Source of the DNA: Cerioporus squamosus
Lineage: Eukaryota; Basidiomycota; Agaricomycetes; Polyporales; Polyporaceae
Reading direction: 5' to 3'
Assembly: GCA_022592435.1 (NCBI GenBank)
Contig: JABYQS010000014.1
Location: 372,001-436,000 of the forward strand
Length of the DNA stretch: 64,000 bases
Shown here: positions 55,116 through 64,000 of the stretch, in pieces
How positions within the stretch are numbered: position 1 is the first letter of the stretch
Layout: the number at the start of each line of letters is the position of its first letter
Position numbers and translations under genes: made by a program
The notes under the pieces: generated by a model
The model's input: only the letters and a program-made list of their open reading frames with translations
What the model was told of the DNA's origin: nothing
Database searches by the model: none

Positions 55116-56972
55116 ATGTCCGAAGGCGAGCATCCGACGTACGACGCGAAGGGCATGCCCTTCAGGCTTCTCGGGAACAGCGGTCTTCGCGTTCCCTTGT
55201 TCTCCCTGGGAGGATGTACGTCGTGTCAGCTTCCGTTCTCTTCGACAGATTCTGATCAGACACATCGTGCTTTGATAGGGTTGACTCTAGGTGGTTCCGT
55301 GAAGGGCGATCCTGTCAAGGTGAGCATGCATCGCGATCATCGTGCAGTTCAGCGCCGGTGTTCAAACGACGCCCCTCAGGAGATCATCAAGACAGCATGG
55401 GATAACGGCATCAACATGTTTGATACTGCAGAGTCGTATGCAGGCGGACACTCTGAGATTGAGATGTGCGTACCTATGGGCTGCGTGATGTTTCACGGTG
55501 GATGCTGAACCGTACATTGCAGGGGCCGCGTTATCAAGGAGCTCAACTTCCGCCGCTCGGACCTGGTCATAACCACGAAGCTGTTTTGGGGCGTCCGCAA
55601 GGGCCCTAATGACACGGGCCTCTCTCGCAAGCAGTGAGCACCATACCTTCGCTGCAATAGACGTCGGCACACTGACTATATGCAGCATCATTGAGGGGAC
55701 GAGGGAGTCTCTCCAACGACTTGGTCTCGAGTACGTCGATGTCATCTTCGCGCATCGCGCAGATCATACCGGTATGTACCTACCTCTTCCTGCACCCACT
55801 CCTACCGGACCGCTCTGATTGCTCGTGTGCATCAGTCCCAATGGAGGAGGTCGTCCGCGCGTTCAACTTCGTCGTTGAGAAAGGCTACGTAAGCGCACCA
55901 GCTGTGCTTGGACGTGTCTGCAGCTTGCTCACAATCGACAGGCGTTGTATTGGGGAACCTCCGAATGGTCCGCGCAACAAATCGAGGAAGCTCACCGTAT
56001 GCGTTCTATCCTCCATCCGTATCCTGCGTGTCAGCGTTGACTCCGGTACATTCAGACATCGCGACTAAGCTGAAATTGATTGGGCCCATCGCCGAACAAT
56101 GCGAACACCAGTATGTCCTTCAGGTCTCTACGTCCCGTGTGTCTGATGAACAACTGGCGTTCTGACAGCTTGCTCTATCGTGAACATCCCGAACGCGAAT
56201 TCGCGTGCGTACTTCCCCCGCCCTTCCCCCGAGTCCTGAGGCACCGTACTGAGCACCTCGTATGTAGCCCCCTCTATCGCAAGTACAACCTCGGCACCAT
56301 GGTCTTCTCTCCACTCTTCGGTGGCATACTCACCGGCAAGGTATCGTGGACCTTACCATCCATCTCAGTCGGCACACCTAGATACTCATAACGCCTCTCG
56401 CTCAGTACAACGACGGGATCCCGGAAGACTCCCGCCTCGCGGTCGAGCAAGAAGACCAGTTCAAGCGCAAGATCGAGTACCTCAAGTCGCCCGAAGGACA
56501 GAAACAGATCGAGATCATCCGCAAGCTCAGCGACTTCGCCGAGAAAGGTCTGTCTCTCTCCCTGCCCTCCCACCCATACCGATTCCTTCATATTCGCTGA
56601 CTACGAACCCGTGCGTCCGCCGCATTTCCTCCCCCTCGCTTCCGCAGAGCTGAACTGCAAGATGTCGCAGCTCGCGATCGCGTGGGTCGCACGGAACCCG
56701 AACACGTCGTCGGTCATCCTCGGGGCGTCGAAGCCCGAGCAGGTCCTCGACAACCTCAAGGCGCTCGAGGTCATCCCGAAGCTGACCCCCGCCGTGCTCG
56801 CGAAGATCGACGAGATCGTGGGCAACAAGCCCGCGCCCTGGGTGCGTGCTCTTTCGCGTCTTCTTCATGGGACAGGGGGACTGACTACTGGAATGCACCT
56901 TTCATCGATCTGTGGCAGCCGACGTATGGACGCATGGCGCTGGACCCCTTGTCGAAGCTTAGCGTGCTATAG
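55116..56972 (+). CDS. Aldo-keto reductase, AKR6/Kv-beta-like
   Basis: Thirteen exons give 361 aa, every phase consistent: 55116-55215, 55279-55319, 55380-55465, 55523-55633, 55686-55771, 55836-55888, 55942-55996, 56056-56110, 56169-56204, 56268-56340, 56406-56547, 56648-56841, 56919-56972. A TIM-barrel NADPH-dependent reductase. The catalytic Asp and Tyr are in [12 protein letters not shown], the Lys in ITTKLFWG, and the fourth position in [10 protein letters not shown]. Also [31 protein letters not shown] and the cofactor-binding [15 protein letters not shown]. These match fungal proteins annotated as voltage-gated potassium channel beta-subunit-like reductases; a channel partner is not implied. 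Three exons are 36-53 nt. Confidence 0.94.
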
Positions 56973-57680
56973 ATGGAGGACTGGTAGGAATGCAAGTAGG
57001 TGTGTGCATCTTCTTTGTCTCTGCGTTTGCTGACAGGCCATATGGACGCTAGTACATAGACCATGTAGCAGTACAGCACATCGCAAGTATATCCATTAAC
57101 GCACGTCTTGTCGAACGGCCCCTCGTCAGACTCCAAGCTTCAACATCCGTGACCTCGTCGAGTCTCGACCACGCGCCCTCGGGCTTGCAGGGCAGCCTGA
57201 GGATCCTGCCATCGCAACATAGCAACAACCGTCAATCTTCCCTCTCCCGGAGCTTCCTATCGACGTCATGGCACATCCCCATGCTTCTCACCTCGCGTAA
57301 GTGAGTGTCTCCTTCGCGAGCTCTGCTGCACATGTGCATCCATCAGACGGACGCTGCATGTCCGCACTGCTCGGGCTTCGAGGGCTTCGAGCACCCGAGC
57401 ACTGCTTCCAGGGGAGGCCTGCGCCCATCCTTACACATGTACGTACTGACCATGTATTGGGCCCGCGTTGCGTTCACCGTACGGTCTGCGGCGTGCTCCG
57501 TGGGACGCCGCTCGTGCGTGCAGACGGGGGTGCCTTGTGCTGCATCGTGGATGCTGAACTTCTGCGCAGGGTCCTCCGGACAGCACGCTCTAGTGCGTGC
57601 CGCTCCAGTCCCACTGTTCGTATCCGGAGCCCCAGCAGACTAATGGCGAGCTCGATAGCACTACACACAAAGGTGCATTC
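56973..57680. other. Intergenic, no gene seen
   Basis: 3' side of the aldo-keto reductase gene. Open frames here lack family features. Confidence 0.4.
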
Positions 57681-57808
57681 TGCACCGGGCGATAGGTAGT
57701 TGATAGGGGAGTCAAAGGTCATGAACCGGGTGATAGGCAGTCAATGGGCATACTATAGGTTACTCCCCCGAATTATGTTCCCCTGTCGCCCGCCTATCGT
57801 CCGGTGCA
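57681..57808. repeat. MITE-like 128-bp inverted-repeat element
   Basis: The left end reads TGCACCGGGCGATAGG; the reverse complement of the right end reads TGCACCGGACGATAGG (15 of 16 identical), and similarity continues loosely inward (GATAGGGGAGT versus GACAGGGGAAC). Inside are two further GATAGG-x-AGT-type units. No coding capacity and no clear target-site duplication. Looks like a small non-autonomous DNA element or a transcribed hairpin. Confidence 0.5.
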
Positions 57809-60800
57809 AGATCTGACTGTGCGTGCAGTGTAGAGCCCATCATCGTCCTCGCTTGCTTTGACAAATGGTTCGCTAGACAAGCGACCATGGTTTATCCTGG
57901 TTCTTGGGTCAGGATGACGTGCTATATATAGATACTAGTAGCACCTGAGTAGCACTACAGTCGCATGGCGATCGATTTCCCGGGGTTGGGGTAGCGCGTT
58001 TAGTACGATTTAGATCGATCGATTGAGAGTAGTAGTACTTGCAAGTTGCGAGAAGTTCGAGAGGAAGAGCGCAAGGGCGTAGGTACATAGTTTGTGCCGA
58101 AACGATGAGTAAGTACGGAGCAGGCACCACCGCCGCGTGTTGCTCTGTACCAATATAAGTATCCGAAGTGAGAATGGATTGGTACAGTCGTGAACGCGTG
58201 AACGCGCATGCGGTGAGTGGAACCGATACTTGGCGGCGACCTTCAGAACCTATGCAGCCACATGCGCATGGCTACTCGCTGTTGCTCGCATGAGTATAGG
58301 GTGCCGCTCGTCGGCCGACATCGGACGCGAACTCAACAGAGTCCGAGCCACCCGCGATGCATGCCCATACTTATCTGCGACGACTCGAACGGCCGCGCGA
58401 GGTTCGAAGTTAGAGAAGCAGATGCTGCGCATGCGCTCCCTACTGGCGGGTATATCCGTGCGGGGGTGTTCTGGTACTAGTAGCTCACATAAAGTTCAAA
58501 GAACGCGAAGAAGCTGGTTTATAATAACCGAAAATGCCGGAACTTCTTTCGGTGGGAACTGAAACGGGGGAGGGTGATGTCATGGGTAGAGACCCGAGTC
58601 TGAGAGGCTCATCCTCGGGCATCGGGAGGATGCGCATGCGGTCGCAGTTGGCGATGCATATGGAACCCAGGACGATCCTCAAGCTCGTTGCGGTGTGTTC
58701 TCCCAGGGTGCTGAATGGGGCGCGACGCAATCGAGGCAGTTGACTCGGTACCGCGCACGCTGGGTGGTTGCGGCCCCAATGAGAGCGAGCGAAGTGCGGC
58801 GGCCTCTTCGCACCACCAAGTTCCGCTGGGAGTGGCATCGAATGCCAGTGGGCACGTTGCACGTTCGGACACGTATCTGCAGGTACCCATGAACGAGGCC
58901 GGTGCCGCCGCGCAGGGAGTATGGTGCACTCTCTGCGGGAAGATAGTTGTGCAACCTACCGGATCCTGTGGGTTCGCGCATACTTGCACCCCTGGCGTGT
59001 GAGGCCGCGTATGTACGCAGCATGGCCGAGGGTTCTCACCTTCGCCATCGCCTTTTGGCTCGTCCGCGGTCGCTCGAGCGTTCGGGCATAATCTCGGACG
59101 ATGGGATACTGCCTTCAGGGCGCACTGTTACTGTTGCGACGGGCGGCGATAGAGCCCCGGTCGTCCAGCTGTGCGTGGACGCTGTGATCACTTTACGAGA
59201 CCTGGCGGCCCTGGCATGCTACGGTGCTTGTCGAATGTTACCTGCAATGGGGACATTCAGCTCGTGATGGGATCAGGCAAAGGCTCGGGGCCGGGAATTG
59301 TGCGACTGCATTGGGGGCTCTCTCACGGCGACAAGGTTCGTTCTCATGGACACTGGCGACCGAGTGTCTGAGTCTGCGCTCGCTGTCCGTGGACGACAGC
59401 CCTTGCGCGACGAGCGGAGAAGGACGGGCTGCCACTCGCGAGATGCACGGACGGCTGGCGAGTGTGTATGTTCTGCCTCATAGCTTCGGGCTTCGGAGGG
59501 TGGTGGAACAGCGTATTGGCGGGACGAGACGATCATGAGGAGGAGCGAGAAGAGAGTCAACATGTGATAGCGATCACACTTATAGCTGCTAAAGATCTCG
59601 GATGGATCTGAGTCCCGTATCAGCGAGTTTCTCTGCCCCCGAACACCCCACCAAGAAGATACCGGACAGGTGTGCTTACTATGTAGCCATGTAGGCGTAC
59701 ATGCGTTCAAAGCAATGCTTCAGTGGATGAATTCCCGTAAGAATGTCCCTAGTCCTACGCAAGTAGTTCCCCTGCAGTCAGCTCGTACCTGGTGGTAAGT
59801 AACGCAGGTCCACAGCCACCGATGCCACCAAAAAGAGAAAACTTTCGGAGCAGGGAGACAGGTACTCCCAGGGTACTCCGCGCATTGAACCTCCTCTACT
59901 CGTTCCTCATGCTATCAATCTCCCTGAGTATAACTCACGCGGCTTGCATCCTGGTGACCCATGGGTCTGAGTCTCTCATAGCGTCGAAAGCTTCAATTGG
60001 GGCGTGGAAGAGATTCGATCGGACCGGGCGCCGGATGGAGACCATCTGAGGTTAGCATGGAAAGGCGACATCTCCACGTCCACGACCATCATGGGACGTC
60101 TTCCGCCGACAGAGTCTTCGGGGGTTGTACCCGGTCTTTCGCCCCTGTGAGCTCTCTTTCAGGTGAGTTGTACATAAACCAGGTCATGGAGGGTCGGCGG
60201 GCGATGATGACACGTATTTGCGTCTTGTGCGCCAGGTCGGCATGCGCAGCTGGCGACGGCGCGCATGCTGCGACAGTACGGCCGCTGCGCTTCAGGGATC
60301 TAAACCCGCCTATGGGCAGCCCGATCGGAAGGATCTGGGAGGGAGTGCGAGAAAGGGTAGGGGCGTCCCGGGTGATTCGATTGGGCCGCCCCCTCATGCC
60401 TCCCAACACAATAAGCCCAAGGCGCCCTCGTCTCTTGTCTGCACTACGGCCAGTTTTTCGTCTCTTGCTCCTCTACCACCACCGCGACACCCAGCGCTGC
60501 CCCCCGCCTCTGCGCCGCCCACACCGCCCGCGTACGCACCCGCACGCGCGGAGACAGCCCGCATAGGTCCATAGCGCTGTATCTCGCAATCTCAGCCACC
60601 ACACACCACAGGAACGGCTGGGCTTCCTATCGAGGAACTCGCACTCGGCGCGCTGCAAGGGTGCTTTCTATCGCCGCGCGCGGTCAAGTGGGGTCTATCC
60701 CCCGAATCCGCTGACATTTCGACGTCCGGTTTACCGCGTGTGCAATTATAGTGTTTCACGACAGAGCTCTCCCATCCCTCGGAAAATGGCGAATTCTGCT

Positions 60801-60864
60801 ATGATAGGCAGCACCTTCCTGGTGGTACGGCCCTTGTTCTCTCCCTCCTTCCTCCTTGTCGCTC
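57809..60864. other. 3-kb gene-poor tract
   Basis: No frame with recognisable domains or consistent splicing on either strand. The last 500 bp (about 60.35-60.86 kb) are CT/CCACC-rich and probably hold the promoter and leader of the PX-PB1 gene. Confidence 0.4.
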
Positions 60865-63800
60865 ATGGCTCATCAGGGTGGTCCTGGCACTGGCGCACTC
60901 GGCGGCCCTCCTACCGGTCATGTACGTCCTCTATTACTCTCAGCAGGGCTCGTGTGCAACGCGTACCCGGGTGTTCTGTCGTTCCCGCCTGGCCGACCCG
61001 GAGCGCGCATTCTCTCCTCTCCACTGACGGAATGCGTCCCCGAGAAGCTCGCGTGGTCTATCACCACGAGTCCTGCTGTACGTGACGCTCTGATGCTCTC
61101 GCTGACATCTATCCTCCCAGAACTACAAGAGAGCTGTATGTCGACCCCCTCCAAAGGAGTTCGGCGTAGAGGTTCTCCCCCCAACCAAGTTTGGTACGTG
61201 CCCATGCGATGTCTTATCCTATCCCTACAGCTCAGTTCCCCTTCAGGATCTGGTCACTGCTATGGCTTGCGCATTATCCCCTTTCTTACCGACGATCAAG
61301 ATAACCGCTCCTCCCGTTCCAGCTCGTCGCATCACGAGTACGAAGTATGGAGGCGGTGGGAGGATTGCGTGTGGTTCCAGGAGATCCTCGAGACAGAGTA
61401 TGCCCTCATGGCGCGTCAGAAACGCGCGCGACTAGCGGCAGGGAAGGGCGTAAAGAAGAACGGTGTCTACATCCAATCCGACCAGGCGGCGTCCTTCGAG
61501 TCACTCCCTCCTGGCCCCGACGCGAACAGCGTCGCCAAGGACATCCACGAGATTATCCCCCGACTGAACAAGAAGGCAACTCTCTTCCGGGCCAGCCAGG
61601 CTACCATCGAACAGCGCGGTCGCGAGTTCGAGGCCCTTATTCTAGCGCTTTTCCAAGACGACGTCCCTATGCTCGTCAAAGAGCTGCGCGAAACGCGATT
61701 AGTGCGCGACTTCTTCGGGTACTGGCGACGGGACCTCGACCACGATCGTAAACGTCAGTCTCTGTCTGGGGGCAAGCAGACAGCCAGCGCGCGTCACTCC
61801 GTCGCGAGCAGCGCGTTCTCCATGTATTTCTCCGCCTCCAGTATCTCCTTGCACCCTCCTTCGAACGCATTCGCCGACCTTCCGCCGAGCCCTGCCCTGT
61901 CGAACTTCCCGCCATCCAATCCCCACGACTCATCTCGCCGCAACTCCACACAGCCAGAGGAAAGACGGCGTTCAACCGGACGAGCGCCCGCCAACTACGC
62001 GACATCCGACTCTTCTGCGTCTACTGCGAGCCTTGTCAGCACCTCACGCGGCCCACCATCGCATCCGCCATCTGCTCCTCCACAAGATATGACCTTCTAT
62101 GTCTCGGACCGCGGGTCATTGGCGCTCACCATCGTCGACGATTCCGACGAACGCGCCGAGTTCATCAACTCTCCCCTCTCCGCACCCGCGCGCGTGCAAC
62201 CACACGCATGGACAGAGGACGCCGACCGCCCATTCCCATCCACACAAGAGGAGATCCTTTTGGCCGATGCCGCGGCTGGCAAGCTCCGGCAAGATGCCGC
62301 CCCCGGACCCGGCGAATTCCACCCCGGCCTCCAGGCTCTCCCAGAGGATAGCGAGCTCGTTCCCGCCCCAGCGACCAACGGCCCGCAGCACAGCGACATC
62401 GAGGAGGTCCCACGCGTGCCGCTGAGGAGGCCGCGCAACAACTCATGTCCCGACAGGTCGAACAGGCAGTGTCTGTTCATTGCTGCGGATGGCCCGAAGA
62501 GCGCGAACCCTGTTGTGAATGTGTCTGGGCTCAATGGCCCGCCGCTCAACGCGGACACGCTCCGCATCCCGCCACGGCGCGACACCAACAAGGAGCCACG
62601 AACACCGACAAACTCTTCGTCGTCTCGCACGTCGTCCGTTGCGTTATCCAGCTTCTCGAACTTCACGGGCGACGACGCTTCCCGTCGCTCATCGTGGCGG
62701 ATGTCTATGGCGTCGGAGACGAGTTACACACACTCGTTCGCTAGCAGCTTCGCGAATGGGTCCTGTGCGGACTTCGACAGGCAGTCCAGGCACTCATTTG
62801 CGACGAGCTTCGCCAATGGCTCATGTGCGGACTTCGAGCGGGGACGAAACCCTCGTCACTCGATTTCTTCCGTCTACTCTGTCGTCTCTTCGAACGGCAG
62901 ACAGACAGCGCTTGCTCACCGAGACTCGATGACGACCCTCAACTCTCTGCTATCGGATCTTTCCATTGACTCCGGGTACCTGCACAGGAGCCTAACGCCG
63001 CCTCCGAACGGAACTTTGAGAAGATCTCTTTCCGCTGGAAGCAGGCGTCCACCAAGCATCATGGCAGCCCTTGGTGGCCAAGAGGACTGGTACGACCAGC
63101 AGGAGGAATTTATCGACGCGTACTTCTACGGTGAGTATCATGTTGCCCGTTATCAACACGCGGCATTGCAGGCCCTCTTTCCGCCGCGGATCTGAGTTTC
63201 AAGCCAATCTCCCCGTGTTTCCATCCATCACTGCTTGAGCATGACGTTTAGCTGACTTTGACGTTGTGCCTGGCTTACCAGATCCTGGCATGCACTCAAC
63301 GATGCCACCCATGCGGTTCGAAGAGCCGCCCCGGACGCCCCCACCACCACCGCAGCGCGAGCCCGCAGTGCTCGGTCAGCCGTTCAACAAGGAAGTGTGC
63401 ACGCCCGACCGCTTCCCCAAGCCCTTCCAGAACAGGCCCCCAGGGCAGTTCCACCTCCCCTGGTCCCCGCCCTCCACACCAGGAGCAGAACGCTCGGAGC
63501 CGACGTACCCCGTTCCTCCTCGCACCCCTCCTCCTGTGCGCCCAAGCACGAGCGGCAGTACGACAGGGTTCGCCGCCTCGCCGCCTCGCAGCCCATCGAC
63601 GGCGACGGAGAGCCTGACAGTCAAGGCCATCCTGCAGGACAGCATCGTCCTCCTGCGCATCCCGCGCAGCGCCCCCTTGCAGGAGGTGCGCGCGCGCATC
63701 CGGGACAAGTTCGCGGTCCAGGAGGGCGTGCAGCTGTCGAGTGCGTTCGTGATCGGGTGGGCGCCGTCCGCGACGCAGCCGTCGGGCGTCGCGGCGCTGT

Positions 63801-63961
63801 CGGTGCGCGGCCGGCCGCGCTCGAACTCGGCGTCGAGCGTGGGCACGCTGAACCCGCAGAGCCTGCGGTACGTGTATGGGGAGCAGGAGTGGCGCGCGGC
63901 GGTCGCTGCGTGCGCGGGCGGGAAGATGACGATCCGGTTGTTCAACGCGCAGCCCATCTAG
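60865..63961 (+). CDS. PX and PB1 domain scaffold protein
   Basis: Four exons (60865-60921, 61121-61193, 61247-63130, 63282-63961) give 897 aa. The N-terminal PX domain (about residues 20-95), expected to bind phosphoinositides, is seen in KRAVCRPPPKEFGVEVLPP, then GLRIIPFL and EYEVWRRWEDCVWFQEIL. A helical region follows (FRASQATIEQRGREFEAL, LRETRLVRDFFGYWRRD). The middle 400 residues are Ser/Pro-rich, with a tandem repeat HSFA-x-SFANGSCADF near 62730-62840. A Pro-rich stretch (PPRTPPPPPQ) precedes a C-terminal PB1-like domain (about residues 784-897: VKAILQDSIVLLRIPRSAP, VRARIRDKFAVQEGVQL, EWRAAVAACAGGKMTIRLF). It resembles Bem1-type polarity scaffolds but no SH3 domain is seen. Intron 1 is 199 nt, longer than usual. 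Confidence 0.85.
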
Positions 63962-64000
63962 TCTGTCCATCGTTGGACGGATGGGTTCCCGCGCGTAAGT

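Overview
This window reads as chromosomal DNA of a filamentous basidiomycete, most probably an Agaricomycete. The genes are packed with short introns (mostly 45-70 nt, GT-AG, with CTAAC/CTGAC-like branch sites), the DNA is GC-rich, both strands carry genes with no operons, and several proteins (UstYa/DUF3328-like, But2-C-terminal-like, tiny secreted peptides, small Tyr/Ser/Gly-rich proteins) are types I associate with mushroom-forming fungi. No prokaryotic, rRNA, tRNA or CRISPR feature was found. Exon models were built by hand from splice signals, reading phase and family similarity. Exon lengths sum to whole codons in every model except one, which carries an apparent frameshift.

Layout, left to right. 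0.5-2.0 kb: two tandem paralogous unknown genes, one with an in-frame stop. 2.3-7.5 kb: a PrpF-family isomerase, a glutathione S-transferase with a 21-nt microexon and a GC-AG intron, and GMP synthase. 7.8-11.6 kb: an S33 alpha/beta hydrolase with a signal peptide, two UstYa-like proteins (convergent) and a 45-residue secreted peptide. 12.9-15.6 kb: a But2-C-like membrane-anchored protein with an apparent 1-nt frameshift, and a GNAT acetyltransferase. 16.0-21.4 kb: the 21-exon Xrn1 exoribonuclease. 21.6-23.8 kb: a second S33 hydrolase, divergent from a second small secreted peptide. 25.2-30.3 kb: a multi-pass membrane protein, another alpha/beta hydrolase, a class-I lysine methyltransferase and a GPI-anchored PEBP-like protein.

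31.34-41.84 kb: a 10.5-kb non-LTR retrotransposon on the minus strand, bounded by a 15-bp target-site duplication and ending in an A17 tail. It has ORF2 (APE endonuclease, reverse transcriptase, RNase H, CCHC), ORF1 (Gag-like, CCHC) and an extra upstream ORF of unknown nature. ORF1 and ORF2 each contain one apparent frameshift.

42.4-47.8 kb: a TauD/Jlp1-type dioxygenase and a GATA factor with its zinc finger split by an intron. 47.8-53.2 kb: a 5.4-kb gene-poor tract with simple repeats. 53.2-57.0 kb: a tandem pair of small Tyr/Gly/Ser-rich proteins (one with a GC-AG intron) and an AKR6/Kv-beta-like aldo-keto reductase. 57.0-60.9 kb: gene-poor, with a 128-bp inverted-repeat element. 60.9-64.0 kb: a PX-PB1 scaffold protein.

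Most genes are independent housekeeping or accessory functions. The stretch that may work together is 7.8-11.6 kb, where UstYa-like proteins (a family that includes enzymes cyclising ribosomal peptides in ascomycetes), a peptidase-like hydrolase and a tiny secreted cysteine peptide lie side by side. The hydrolase-plus-peptide pairing recurs at 21.6-23.8 kb.
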